Origin: Amaurobius ferox
Lineage: Eukaryota > Arthropoda > Arachnida > Araneae > Amaurobiidae
Assembly: GCA_951213105.1 (NCBI GenBank)
Contig: OX578136.1
Span: forward strand, 72,770,730 to 72,834,729
DNA: 64,000 bases
Direction of reading: 5' to 3'
Part shown: positions 13,110-25,480 of the stretch, in pieces
How positions within the stretch are numbered: position 1 is the first letter of the stretch
Layout: each line of letters opens with the position of its first letter
Position numbers and translations under genes: made by a program
The notes under the pieces: model-generated
Seen by the model: the letters and a program-made list of their open reading frames with translations, nothing else
What the model was told of the DNA's origin: nothing
The model's database searches: none

Positions 13110-14383
13110 TGTAGAGGTCTGTAAAGGGCCGAAATATCGGGCAATCACTCGAGCCAAAAGTACCAGAACTCGAACCCGGCCAGAGTCCAAAGAAATTTAC
13201 AAATGTAGAACCTGAGCCTAGTCCGAACCGAAGACAACTGAGTCTCGGCAGATCCGACCTGAAACGATATTTATTGAAATATGTTACAAACATGAATTAT
13301 TGAAATTTTGGCAAAAAAAATGACTATAAAGATTGTTGATTTTAAAGCATTTATCTTTACATAGCTGAGATCAACACAATTTCATGTACATTACAACATT
13401 CATTTAAAAAGTATTCGAAATTCAGTACATTGGCAAAAAAATCACAATAAATATTGTTGATTTTAAAGCATTAATCTTTACATAGCTGAGATCGACACAA
13501 TTTCATGTACATTACTACATTCATTTAAAAAATATTCCAAATTCAGTACATTGGCAAAAAAGTCACAATAAAGATTGTTGATTTTAAAGCATTAATCTTT
13601 ACATAGCTGAGATCAACACAATTTCATGTACATTACAACATTCATTTAAAAAGTATTCCAAATTCAGTACATTGGCAAAAAAGTCACAATAAAGATTGTT
13701 GATTTTAAAGAATTAATCTTTACATAGCTGAGATCAACACAATTTCATGTGCATTACAACATTCATTTAAAAAGTATTCCAAATTCAGTACATTGTCAAG
13801 AAAATGACAATAAAGATTGTTGATTTTGAAGCATTAATCTTTACATAGCTGAGATCAACACAATTTCATGTACATTACAACATTCATTTAAAAAGTATTC
13901 CAAATTCAGTACATTGTCAAGAAAATGACAATAAAGATTGTTGATTTTGAAGCATTAATCTTTACATAGCTGAGATCAACACAATTTCATGTACATTACA
14001 ACATTCATTTAAAAAATATTCCAAATTCAGTACATTGGCAAAAAAGTCACAATAAAGATTGTTGATTTTAAAGCATTCATCTTTACATAGCTGAGATCAA
14101 CACAATTTCATGTACATTACACCATTCATTTAAAAAATATTCCAAATTCAGTACATTGGCCAAAAAAATGACAATAAAGATTGTTGATTTTAAAGTATTA
14201 ATCTTTACATAGCTGAGATCAACACAATTCCGTGTACATTACAACATTCATTTAAAAAATATTCCAAATTCAGTACATTGGGGCCCGGTACGAGGCAGTG
14301 TTAGAAAAATCAGGCCCAACCCGGCCCAGAGATCGGGCTGAGCCTAAGTCAGTGGACATGATCCAAGCCCATACAGACCTTTA
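13110..14383. mobile_element. TIR element with eight 121-bp repeats, inserted in mariner
   Basis: Inverted ends read TAGAGGTCTGTAAAGGG on the left and, reversed, TAAAGGTCTGTATGGGC on the right. Both flanks carry CAC (13107-13109, 14384-14386). Removing the insert and one CAC restores an uninterrupted mariner reading, FKWDTL followed by VTQPPYSP. GC-rich subterminal stretches (CCCGGCC, GAGCCTA) lie just inside both ends. The middle is a 121-bp tandem array. There is no transposase, so it is non-autonomous; the superfamily is uncertain, and the short target duplication argues against hAT. Confidence 0.7.
13320..14280. repeat. 121-bp tandem repeat, 8 units
   Basis: Successive units share GATTGTTGATTTTAAAGC, CTTTACATAGCTGAGATC and CAATTTCATGTACATTAC. 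Unit starts are spaced 121, 121, 121, 121, 121, 121 and 122 bp. Units differ by a few bases each, suggesting fairly recent amplification. Tandem cores are common in non-autonomous DNA transposons and can seed satellites. Confidence 0.93.
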
Positions 14384-14386
14384 CAC

Positions 14387-14480
14387 CAGGGTATCCCATT
14401 TAAAAGCTTGTAATCTGCCCTTTACGACGTTCGCAGCATGAAAGTGTGACTCTCAAGCACGCATCAGCACACAGTGCCAC
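14387..14480 (-). pseudogene. Mariner transposase, segment upstream of the inserted element
   Basis: Minus-strand reading gives HAANVVKGRLQAFKWDTL, the segment that precedes the PPYSP motif in mariner transposases. It joins the fragment at 12890-13106 once the 1.27-kb insert and one CAC are removed. Further upstream the reading decays with stops and shifts around the expected DNARPH region. Confidence 0.62.
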
Positions 14481-15828
14481 TATTCTGCGATAATCTAACA
14501 TTCCTCAACGTTTACGTCATACGTGATCTTGAACATACGTGATCTTGAACATACAGATCTTGAACAGATATTTTTTATCATGTCTTATGTATATTAGATG
14601 AGAAAAGCACTTCACTTTTACTATCTGTCTGTATGGTCAACAATTTGATAACATTGGAGATGAATCTGGCGAAATATTGTAAACTTCACGATTTTTGAGA
14701 AATGTTGATATATTTCAAGTGTTTCATTTCATTTTCTTTCCCAAAAGCAATATTCTCAGCATTCATGTCATTCATTTTCATTCTCAGCAACTGAAAAGTT
14801 ATCAAATTGACACTGAGAGATTTGAAATATAATTGCTCGATCTTAGTCTTCATTTCTGATAATAAATCTACAGGAAAATCACTTCCAACGATTACTTATT
14901 GCTGCTCTAAGAACTGAACTTTTCTTGATGAAGATATTACCGAAAAAGTTGATCCAGATTTTATTATATACATATTTTGCTGCTATGATATAAGGATTTA
15001 CTACTGAAAGATTTTAAAACCGATTTTATAATTAATTTTCCACTCAAATTCCATTGAGATAAAAAAAACTTGTGTCTTGTGCAAATCTTTACACAAACCT
15101 AAAAAGGCAAATAACTTGTATTTTACAGTAAACTTACAATCACATTGTTTTTATTTACAAAAGCTTTTTCAACATTCATTAAAGTATTTTTGTGGAACGT
15201 TTAAATATTAAACTTTCAAATACGCGAAAAAGGGAGAATCTTTAAATAAGAATTTTTCTTATGACAGCAAACATTATTTCCTTAATGATGCATGAAGAAA
15301 CTGAAGACGCTCCAAAGACCGTAAAAATACTGGGCAAAAACGCATTAGACAAAGCAATGATTCTAAAGAAACTCTCTTTGCCTAGTAATTAATTTCATTC
15401 AAAAGTGATTTATCTTATTTGTAGTTCTTTTAAAATATTTGTATATTGAAATGCTGCCCGGTCTTTTTCTTCTGAAACTCTGAATGTAAAATATGAATTT
15501 GATAAATCGGAAGTTCTTAAGTAATACAGAAAGTGCTTACGTTACATAAAAACTTCCTGACAAAAAATGTTTTATAGAAAAAAATCTGACGTAAATTTTT
15601 CATTGTCTTGAAGAAGACAATCGCAAAGATGTGAATACGAAGATTAATGGTGTTGAAGGAAGTTTTGATTCGAGTTCCTCTCTGGATTATGACTTTATAT
15701 ATTATTCTGAATTAAACTTAACTGCACTAATCCTACACTGTAAAAAGTTGTTTTGGGATTTTTTTAAAGAATTAAAGAATGTGGCTCAATTCGACTTTTT
15801 CGTACCCAATTTTTTTTTAGTAGCTTTT
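14481..15828. other. Unclassified AT-rich DNA
   Basis: No gene seen. A short tandem CATACGTGATCTTGAA occurs near 14515-14550. A dispersed repeat end (TCTTCATGCATCATTAA on the minus strand, about 15255-15325) recurs at 21340 and 24465. Confidence 0.5.
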
Positions 15829-15954
15829 TACTTTCGTTATATACATAATGTATAAGGAAAGTATTGTGACGGGGTCGAAAATTCGAATTCGAGTTTTCGA
15901 CGGGAGAGCACGTTTCAAGCATCCCTGATCACGAATCAAACATTTTTGAAGTGA

Positions 15955-15996
<42 letters not shown>

Positions 15997-16757
15997 AGTG
16001 AGTCTGTGGAGACGATAACTGACGAACGAATGGACCGATTCGGACAAAATTTGGTACAAGAATCACAATCCGTAAACACTGGAAGCCTATTGTTTTTATA
16101 CGCAATCGAATGTTCAGAACCCCCCTAAATTTTCGAATGAAATTTTGAAAAAATCGTCAAAACATCAAAACCGTAAATAAAGTTACGCAAGTAGACATTT
16201 CTTATGTAATTTTTCATCAGAAAACGATTGACATAAATTTTAGAACGCTAACATGAACCGTTCTCGAGATATTGTACATTTTTCAAAAAAATTATCAAAA
16301 AGTCAAAATAAAAAAAAATATTTCCTATTGAGAAACATGTTCACTTTTCATATGTAATACCATACGATAGATTGGGTGGCATCATTCTCGTGGATTTAGC
16401 TCGTTCCATTCACGAAAAAAGATACTTTAAGTAATACTTTTGTATTTGAACGCCAATACTCATTTATCTGGTGTAAGAATAACTTATTTCTTCACCCAAA
16501 ACGCTTGGCGAGATTTTGACGACGAATTTGGCGGAATGTCGCCAACTTGGCGACTTTTTGAAATGTTGCCAAATTAACGAAAATCTCGCCAAATGGATAA
16601 ATATGACGCTAAATCGATGAAAATGACGATTCATTGTCGAAAATTCAATATTTTGGAATGAATATTAGTATCTACTATAAGAAAATCAATTTTTTTATTG
16701 TAAAAGTAGTAAATTCGTTACTTTATATAAGGAAAGTCATGTGTTGCCCACATCAGA
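15829..16757 (+). mobile_element. HTE subfamily 1, full-length copy
   Basis: It has the same plan as the copy at 10254. The terminal hairpin is TACTTTCGTTATA with TATAAGGAAAGTA, the second palindrome is at 15874-15901, a TG run lies at 15957-15995, and the CGCCAACTTGGCGA core is near 16510-16600. It ends GTTGCCCACATCAGA. It is non-coding, although antisense frames over the repeats look open. Confidence 0.82.
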
Positions 16758-16789
16758 TTTTTTTTCTTAATTTTCCAAGAAATGTTTTT

Positions 16790-17380
16790 AAAAATCGGTA
16801 TCGTGAGTCCAGATGATTACAGGTATAGTGTGTTACCCTTCACTTTAAGGGGTTTGAAACAGTCTTTTGATTTATACCATACTTGAGAATATACCCCTCG
16901 GGGAGTAACTTGCCCCACGAGGGGGACTAATGGCGTCACGAACAAAATATTGTATCGATATTATTTTTCAAATCAATAATTGAAGCTATTAAATTTCGTG
17001 ATCATCACACCATAAATAAATACTTTTATGCATGATTATATCAAATTTCATCCTATGCTGCAATGGTAAAAAGTATATAATTTCGAATAAATTTCGAAGT
17101 TTTCGCTTAAATTTTAAAAAAATTCTAGTTCTATATATTTTTTTTAATTACAAAGCCGGATATTGAGTTTTGTGAAACTCCGTTAATATTTATGGCCGCT
17201 ATTGTGTTCACAAGAAATCGACCACAGACATACATACAAGCAGACGGATATCACTCCAAAAAATAATCAAAGCGTGTTCAGGAGGTCTTAAAACATATAT
17301 TGGCATCAAAATCTTGAATTCAAAATTTTTCGTGAAAACAACACTTTCTCTGTAATATATCACATAATATAAGAAAGTAA
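16790..17380 (+). mobile_element. HTE subfamily 4 (first of two copies)
   Basis: It matches 56730-57260 over its length: shared landmarks are GTGTTACCCTTMACTTTAA, ACTTACCCCACGAGGGGG-like sequence, GATATCACTCCAAAAA and GGCATCAAAATCT. It ends in an imperfect hairpin, ACTTTCT at 17343 paired with AGAAAGT at 17378. It has no subfamily 1 CACATCAGA end. The exact start is uncertain. Grouping it with the other hairpin-ended elements is inference from the shared terminal structure. Confidence 0.55.
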
Positions 17381-17618
17381 AATTTAGTTTTATTTTGTAA
17401 AAATTGTGTAAACATTTCAATGTAAAAATGTTTATGTGAAAATGTATTTTATATAAAAAATAGTTAAAATTTGCATAAATAATAGCATTGAAAGGGATAT
17501 GAATTACAAGTAAAATTACAACTGAAAACATTCAGAGTACTTCACTAGTTAGTGCCAACAAAGAGCTTTTCTGTCCCCAAACTTATCGAGAAATTCGCGT
17601 TATCTTAACTTTATAAAC

Positions 17619-17813
<195 letters not shown>

Positions 17814-18080
17814 TAAATTATTAAATCCAAAGTTAGAATGTATGTAGTAACTCACAATACACTATTCCAAAATTTTCTACAAAATACAAAGAAATAAAAG
17901 AAATTAAGACAAAAAGAGGAAATAATAAAGCATAATGCAAGTCATAAAGACAAAGACAATCAACAAATTTCAAAAATGAGGAATGCAAATAAGAAAACAA
18001 AAAAATCAAGCAAAAAAGCTTGCACATGGAGGAGATTTAGGCTTACGATAAGTTCATTTCGAAAAAATTCTCTTCGGGTC

Positions 18081-18110
18081 CATATATATATATATTATAT
18101 ATATATATAT

Positions 18111-18142
<32 letters not shown>

Positions 18143-18144
18143 AT

Positions 18145-18218
<74 letters not shown>

Positions 18219-18228
18219 CTATATATAT
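18081..18228. repeat. (AT)n microsatellite with TATTATA interruptions
   Basis: AT runs broken at regular steps by TATTATATA, suggesting a higher-order short repeat. The flanking 17813-18080 shows no gene. Confidence 0.95.
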
Positions 18229-18880
18229 GCAGAAATAGGGCGCCCGGCCGTTTGGCGGAAGGATCTCATAATAAGTCATCGCGTTTTTAAGAAAACTACT
18301 ACCGCGCATTTCTTAAGGACCAAGGTCACTTATAAATTAAATTCCATGTTTCTATGTAGAGAGGGAATAAAATTATAGTTAATTCTATTTTTTTTTTTTT
18401 TGGAAGGGGGGGAATACATAGAATAGAATTTAAAATATTTAAAATATGTAGACGTTGAAAAAATTTTAAATAGCAAAAACAAATATAGAAAGATCAAATT
18501 AAGTAAAAATGTTGTCATCCAATAGAATAGAAGTAATTACATTTAAAAATTAAGAAATTAAAAAAATTAGGCATTTGAAATCCTAGAAATTATCTTCCCT
18601 TCATTCTGAACCAATCAGAGATCGGATTGAGAAGCCACTCTTCTCATCCAATCACTTCAACCCCTTTCACGGAGCACTTGAAGTAATTTCGAAGTCAAAA
18701 CTTATAACTTCATTCTGGAGATATAGACTTTTTAGCCAGTCGCTCCGTTAACCCATTCCACCTCGGACAATTAGGCGTTTAGATGCGTGAGATCCTTGCC
18801 GTATTAAGAATTTATCGCAAAGAAATCTAAGATTTTGAACTGGATCGTTATTACAAGTGGTGCCATAATAAAGAAAATTA
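18229..18880. other. Unclassified spacer
   Basis: No gene seen. It contains a GGCGCCCGGCCG island at 18239-18250, a poly-T/poly-G tract near 18390-18412, and otherwise unremarkable AT-rich DNA. Confidence 0.4.
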
Positions 18881-19362
18881 ATGTGGGCAGCACATGACAT
18901 TCCTTATATAATGTAATGAATTTACTACATAAATTTGGTGACATCACTCTCGTGGATCTAGTTCGTTCCATTCATGAGAAAATATACTTTGAGTAATACT
19001 TTTGTATTTGAACATCAATAGTCATTTATCTGCTATAAAAATAACTTATTTCTCCATTTATAACGCTTGGCGAGATTTTGGTGACGAATTTGGCGGAATG
19101 TCGCCAACTTGGTGACTTTATAAATGTTGTCAAATTAACGAAAATCTCGCCAAATGGATAGAAATGACGTTAAATCATTGAAAATAATGACTAATTGACG
19201 AAAATTCAATATCTTGAAAAGAATATTACTATCTACTATAGGAAAAACATTTTTTTTTACTGTAGAAGTAGTAAATTCATTACATTATAAAAGGAAAGTC
19301 ATGTGTTGCCCACATCAGATTTTTTTTACTGTAAAAGTAGTAAATTCATTGCAATTTTGTAG
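18881..19362 (+). mobile_element. HTE subfamily 1, rearranged 5'-truncated copy
   Basis: 18881-18928 is the CACATGAC end in inverted orientation. 18929-19319 is the last 390 bp of the element in forward orientation, with the GTCGCCAACTTGG core and the CACATCAGA end. 19321-19362 repeats another short piece (ACTGTAAAAGTAGTAAATTC). The terminal hairpin half is missing. Confidence 0.75.
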
Positions 19363-20449
19363 TAACTATATCTCTACAACAAACTAAATGTTTATTTTAT
19401 TACAATTATCTTTCGCTAATATTTAATTTAGTATTTTAAAGATACATATATATGGCCTATTTTAATAGGTCCTAATAGGTCCTTGTCTTTAAAAAATTGG
19501 GAACTACTGCGTTAGAGGATTGAAATGAATGATTCTAGGTCGAATTCTGCTAAAATGTGAAACTGACTGCTGAATGGACGTGTTTGAATTTGAATTTGCA
19601 ACAAAAATAAACTTGAGTGTTAATATTTCTGGGATTGTATGAAACACTTGAACTAAATCGCAATCGATCAAAAAATTGTATTAGGGTAGACTTTGGTAAA
19701 TTGATATATTGAACGAACGCGAGAAAAAATGTAATGATAAATAAGAATAGGTGCATTCATAGTCTTGAAGGGAAATGAAAAAAATGCGTCATTTACGTGT
19801 TTAAGAGTAATATGACACTAAAATAGCAACGTTTATCCACGAAATCGCTGTAAATACTTGTGTTGATTTGCGGAAGAGGTGCAAGTATGTAGCCATATGT
19901 TTTAACGGATGAATTAAACTAATGGGCTACGGAATGGCGTCTCTTCCGCATCAGCATCTCACCCAGAATTACACCATGTTTACTAAACTATAAAGGATCG
20001 AGCTTTAGAGAGTATTTCATATTCCTTTTGTATACATTATTTTATGGATATATAAAAAATAAATAAAATGTGTGTAGTAACGTTGTGTTTGCAATACATT
20101 TAGTTGTTTTATGCTACATTTTAAACATATCACTCACAAGCATATCAGCCATTTCAAGCATATCAGTCATTTTAACCTTTTCGGATGTCACTTTCGTCAG
20201 TCGCAATTGGGGTTTCTAAAATCCTGCTCACCTGATATGTCCATGCTAAGGTGTGAGAATTTTTCTAGCCGCTATTTTGAAAAAAATCGAAACCATTTCC
20301 TTTTTTAATCTTTCTCAGGCTAATGGACTTTTATAAAAAAAAATTTCATTCCCCATGAAAATAGTTTTACTGATCCGAAAAAACGAAATTCGAAAAGTCT
20401 ACCTAGTGGCCATATCAGGAACATGTGCACATGATATGGCCATCCTTGT

Positions 20450-20550
20450 TCCAACACCAACAACCTTGTTCCAACAACAACACAACAACCTTGTTCCAAC
20501 AACAACACAACAACCTTGTTCCACAACCTTGTTCCAACGACAACACCAAT
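20450..20550. repeat. Minisatellite, CCTTGTTCCAACAAC unit
   Basis: Five imperfect units, each with CCTTGTTCCA followed by AACAACACAA variants. Open frames on both strands through it are products of the repeat. Confidence 0.85.
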
Positions 20551-21289
20551 CGAAAAAGCATTAAAAGCTGAATACAGTACGATGGTTTTCATGTAAAATG
20601 TCTTTGAAAAACATGCATAAAACAAAGGAGACTTACCAGAGAAAAACATGAAGAGGTCACACGAAAAACACAAAACAGGCAACTGACGCCATATTTCTCA
20701 ACCTGGGTGGGTGGCAAATGATCACGTGACACACTATGAGGGCCCCCCCCCCTTTCTGGATGCTGATGCCATCTATCAGATTTTTTGGTTAGCTAACTCA
20801 CAATGGGGGGGGGCATATCAGGAACATGGCCATAATACGAGCACCCACCTTATATATATATATATGTAGATATAAACGTAACGCTTCGGCAGACGATAAT
20901 TAGCTGAATACTTCAGAAATGAAGCTGGAATTTTCATGAACTTTTATAGAGGTTTTTCTGGTAGTTTTCCGAAATTATCAACATAATAACAAAAAATAGA
21001 GCAAATGTTGCAGAGTGTTTTACAGTGTAGTGTATATACTTAAAAATGGACAATGACCAAAAATAAACAAGTGTTTTGAAAATTACCCATAATATAATAA
21101 AATGTCTGTTAATGATTATGTCTAATCAAAATTTAAAGTAATATAAAGAATATACTATCTAAAGAACCAGAATAATAATTAGTTATAATTAGAACTTTTA
21201 AAACTCCTTTTCTTTTCGAAAGATCATTCAACCCATCCTAAAGAAAACTAAAAAATGGAATAAATCGTTGATAAATGAAATTAATTATC

Positions 21290-21480
21290 GCTTTTTTAAA
21301 GATGTTTTTATTTAAACTAAATTTTTTACCATACATTTTTTTAAGTCTCTGCATCTTCATGCATCATTAAAGAAATATGCTTGCGTGCATAAAGATCATA
21401 TTTTACGATTTTTTTCTTCATTGGAAAGGAAATATTTAATTATCCTATAAAAACAAATTCTATTCAAATCTTTGCTACCA
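21290..21480 (+). repeat. Dispersed repeat (copy 1 of a recurring family)
   Basis: Shares TCTTCATGCATCATTAA, then ATATGCTTGCGTGCAT and a TTTAATTATCCTWTAAAA stretch, with 24400-24580. A diverged inverted piece lies at about 15255-15325. No coding sequence or obvious ends were seen. Confidence 0.7.
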
Positions 21481-22504
21481 GAAAAATAAAAAAGAACCAT
21501 TTCAACTTGTGTATTAATATTTTCGAGTTATTTTTTACCTTACGATTACAAAAGTACAGATTTCCCTAAGTGTATAATTTTCTTAATAGTTCAAAATTTT
21601 TACAAAAGACAACTTTGTGAAAATGTGTAAAAAGCAACAATTAAACGAAATTATATGTTCAAAAAATCTGTGTTATAATCACTCTGGTGAAAGAACATTT
21701 ATAAAAAAATAGGTTTAAGGAAGCAAGAATAAAATAAAAGAGAGATGATAATTGCCCCGGTCTCAATTACTGATGACCTTACGGGGAAATTTTCAATATT
21801 ATTCCAGCAGTAATGTAGCAATAACTTCGAGATGCATTTATTACCACTGGAAGAGTTAGAAATTAATAATAGTAGTAATAATAGCTGTATGTGGTATTTT
21901 CAAAAAATGTTGCTCAAAATGAAGAAATAGAAACTGGTTTTGTAAGCACAAATGAAATCATAAGCATGGGCGGTACTGGTCACTGTAGGTCATGACTCTG
22001 GTCCCAACGTCTCAAGTTGCATTTTCCAACACTTTTCATATCGTCTTTAATTCCCTCCATCCATCTTATTTTCAAATATGTCTGGTAATGTTTAGCTTAA
22101 TGTTGCACATATGTATTCTAGTAATGTTCGATGTAATGTCCTGTAGTTGGATTCTGGTAATGTTTAATTTAATGTTGTACAAATGGTAGATAAATTTTAC
22201 AAAAATTGTAAAAGGTAAGTAACATCGTAACTGTTGCACTATTTCTATAATTCCACGAATTTCAACGCATTATGTAAGAAATATTGAATTACAGACTTAT
22301 TTACTTGAGTTTAATTAAAAGTATTTTATATTGAGTCATACAAATACCACGTTATGATATTTTTGGTAATATTCAATATCGCTGTACTGTATGGTCGTCA
22401 AATCCTAGAAGCAAAGAAGAACTATTGCTCGTTAGAAGAAATACATCAGACTTATATTAACATTGTTCCAATTAACAGCTTACCATTACCTCGTTAAATC
22501 CAAA

Positions 22505-22985
22505 AACTCTGTACAAACCCTGGATCTTCGAACTAGCCAGCCAACACTTTACCATTGAGGTACTGGGACGGAATTGCAAGCTCTTAGCGTCGAACTGGGC
22601 TCTGCATTCTATACCCTCTAATGTCAGATCGGCGTACAACTGACAATCTGACTAACCACCTCTTGCTATTTTGCTATTTTTACCTCAGGTTACCCTCCTG
22701 ATATTATTTTTACCTCCAGGTTAGCTTCCTGCGTGGCGTTATCCTCTCGATTTGAAATCGGCTTCAATATGCTTGCTAGAGCCCACTGAATCCATGCTAG
22801 TCGTACTAGGGTCACATTCAGACCTCCGACATCTTTACACTAACCTGCAAAGTTGATTTGTTCAGACGCCATTGTAAAGCTCTTTATTGCCCCAACCGGG
22901 ATTCGAATCCTGGATCTTTGAAATGGCCAGTCGTTCGAAACCCTCTACTAAGACGCAATTGCCAGCTCTTATCGTCAAAATATAC
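22505..22985 (-). repeat. tRNA-derived SINE-like repeat, two tRNA-like heads
   Basis: On the minus strand two tRNA-like segments (about 22505-22570 and 22885-22960) lie about 380 bp apart. Each has a T-arm-like block such as GGATTCGAATCC and a D-arm-like block. The spacer contains two CTCAGGTTACCCTCCTG-like repeats. The same layout recurs at 25005-25470, so this is a dispersed repeat and not a functional tRNA locus. Acceptor stems are damaged. Confidence 0.68.
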
Positions 22986-23138
22986 TCTGCAACTCGTTAA
23001 ATACGAGCTCGCTTACAGCGAGCTCTACTGAATAAAGCAGTAATCTCCAACTTTTTCTTTTTCGATGAATCCTTAAAATGTTTCTTAAAGCCTCTAGGAA
23101 CCCCTTTCCTGCTAACAGATATTAGATTTGACAGGGGT

Positions 23139-23971
23139 AACTTACAAGATCATTTGCTGATGACATTGGTATTGTCGGACGAATCCCAGAAGCACTTAGA
23201 CAGGCCTTCCTCTCCTTGGAAGCTGAGGCAAGTAAGATGCATCTTGCCATTAATCAGAATTAAACTAAATATATGCCATGCACCAATTTTAATAATCCTT
23301 ATCTTAAAATAGGAAAGTACAGGTTTAAAGCTGTTAACAGTTTCAAATATTTAGGCTCTGGAATGAACACATTAAATAATATAACCCCAGAGGTCCGTAA
23401 CAGAGTTACTACTTCTAATAGATGTTTTTTAGGACTACAAAAATATTTGAAATCTAATTTTATCAGCAGAAAACCCAAAATGCTTATTTATAAAAGTTTG
23501 ATTAGACCCGTTCTCACTGACGCTGCTGAGACATGGACAATGACCGAGAAGGACAAAGAAACTCTCGCCATATTTCAAAGAAAAATCTCGAGAAACATAT
23601 TTGGAAGAATAAAGTGTGATAATTATTGGAGAAGAAGAACCAACTTAGAGGTTAAAAAATCACAAATTATTTAAAGAACCAGATATTATTAAATTTATAG
23701 CAATTCAGAGGATTAAATGGGCAGGACACTTAATGAGATTGGATGACAGTCAAGCCACTAAAAAGATCTTCTTGGCTAGGCCAATTGGTACCCGAAAAAG
23801 AGGGAAACCAAATCTTAGGTGGTGTGACTACCTGGGAAAAGATCTGAAAAATATTAAGGTGATTAATTGGAAAATCTTGGCCAAGAACAGGACGGCATGG
23901 AATGGAATTCTAAGGAAGGCCAGGGCCCATCCGGGGCTGTCGCGCCAGTGAAGAAGAAGAACTTACAAGAT
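23139..23971 (+). mobile_element. 5'-truncated non-LTR retrotransposon with 12-bp target duplication
   Basis: AACTTACAAGAT occurs at 23139-23150 and 23960-23971, exactly flanking a reverse-transcriptase fragment whose 3' end is a GAAGAAGAAG tail. This is the classic outcome of target-primed reverse transcription that stopped early. Confidence 0.93.
23151..23951 (+). pseudogene. Non-LTR reverse transcriptase, C-terminal part
   Basis: The insert begins inside the catalytic palm motif: the first codons read FADDIGIVGR, the F/YxDD box. Downstream come FKYLGSGMN, IYKSLIRPVLTDAAETW and WAGHLMRLDD, the usual thumb and connection segments of LINE reverse transcriptases, ending HPGLSRQ before a stop. 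An in-frame stop lies at about 23262, just before TKYMPC, and a frameshift falls between 23674 and 23733. Everything N-terminal to the palm, including the endonuclease, was lost at insertion. The clade cannot be fixed from this part; RTE- or Jockey-like arthropod elements are plausible. Confidence 0.88.
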
Positions 23972-25004
23972 AGACGGGTAAAGCAGTAGCGTTAATAAAT
24001 AATACAATAATTAACTCATAGTTTTGAATAAAATATTATAAGCGTATCTCATATTTCTATTTAATAAATACCGATAAAAAAAGGATAGAACAAAAATGTT
24101 CCCTTTACATCTGACTTATTAATTACAATCAAACATTGTATACATATTTTGTATTCTCACCTTAATTATTTTTTTAACTCACAAGAAAAGTGACAAATTA
24201 TACATTTTTCGCACGCTTTTGCAAATTCCTCTGATATGGGCGTATGAAACCCTGGTTAGAAATCACTAACATAAAGATTCATGATTGCTTTTCATTATTG
24301 ACACCTGTAATTCATTGAAAAATTATTCACAGCTATCCGTTCCAAATTAAAAACTGAAAACAAAAAAGATATATATCTTTGGAATGGAATTAATTACTTT
24401 GCTTTTCGAGATCCTTTCATTTAAACTCATTTTTAACATTCATTTTTTAAGGTTTAGTGTCTTCATGCATCATTAACGGAATATGTTTGCGTGCATTAAG
24501 AACATATTTTACTTTTTTTTCCCTACATTTGAAAGGGAATATTTAATTATCCTTTAAAATACGCAATCGAATGAAACTTAAAAAAATCTCATAGAAAATA
24601 TTAAAACAGGTGCATTACTTTTTTCGAAATATCCTTTTAACTCATTCCATTTAAGTAAGAAATATTTGAGACAGTTTATGAAATTCAAAATGACTTGTCT
24701 CTTTATATGAATATATACCGCTCGACTTCATTAAAATGGGCGTGCGGGAAAATAAAATGTAACACGATTATTATTTCATAGTTTGCAATCGAGATTAAAT
24801 TTTGTTTTCATAAAAGTCTTTTACTTTCCCATGTGGCGATAATTCGGATATTACGTCAAAATTCCTAAGCCCTCTCTTTGAGAACCACAGAAGAATAAGG
24901 TTATTTTGACTTGATTAGAACGTTAAAGAATTTCTAGATAACTCGGATGTTACATCAAAATAAGTTAGTATTGTGTATTCTAATATAAAGTGTAAAAAGT
25001 GTTG
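23972..25004. other. Unclassified AT-rich DNA with dispersed repeat
   Basis: Contains the second forward copy of the TCTTCATGCATCATTAA repeat (24400-24580). Nothing else was recognised. Confidence 0.5.
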
Positions 25005-25480
25005 CTGCCCCAACAGGGAATCGAATCCTGTATATCCGAATTCGCCAGCTGATGCTCTACCGTTGAGTTACTGGGGCGAAATCGCAAGCTCTTGTCGTCG
25101 AAGTGGACTCTGCATTCTCCACCCTCTAATGTCAGATTGACAGGCAATTGACAATCTGACTGATCACCTTCTGCTATTTGTACCTCAGGTTAGCCTCCTG
25201 CTACTACTACTTGTACCCAAGTTAGTATCCTGAGTGGTCGTTATCCTCTCAATTTGAAATCGACGCTCAACCTTCCAGAATCCACTGAATCTGTCCTAGT
25301 CGTACTAGGGTCGCTTTCAGACCTCCAACATCTTTGCACTAACCTACAGGGTTGGTTTGCTCAGGTGACATTGTAAAGAACCTTGCTGCAACAACCGGGA
25401 ATCGAACCCTGGATCTTCGAACTGACCAGCCGACGCTCTACCGTGGAGCTACTGGAATGAAATTGCAAGCTCTTATCAGT
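25005..25480 (-). repeat. tRNA-derived SINE-like repeat, two tRNA-like heads
   Basis: On the minus strand 25082-25011 can fold as a tRNA: GCCCCAG and TTGGGGC form a seven-pair acceptor stem, CTC/GAG the D stem, and CAGGATTCGATTCCCTG the T arm. A second head (25460-25380) has GGTTCGATTCCC but a broken acceptor. The heads are about 375 bp apart, matching 22505-22985. A single functional tRNA is unlikely in this repeat context. Confidence 0.7.

Larger units (their letters stand above)
19363..22500. other. Unclassified AT-rich DNA with minor repeats
   Basis: No gene recognised. Notable pieces are a CCTTGTTCCAACAACAAC minisatellite (20450-20550), a pair of CATATCAGGAACATG motifs (20412, 20815) with a poly-C and poly-G between them, a dispersed repeat at about 21290-21480 shared with 24400-24580, and TCTGGTAATGTTTAATTTAA-like repeats at 22080-22180. 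Confidence 0.45.

Noticed and set aside
18239..18260. CGCCCGGCCG island as a cassette copy
   Set aside because: The rest of the cassette and a target duplication are absent.
25011..25082. Functional tRNA gene on the minus strand
   Set aside because: The fold is good, but it lies in a dispersed paired repeat with three damaged sister heads, so a SINE-type origin is more likely; a covariance scan would decide.
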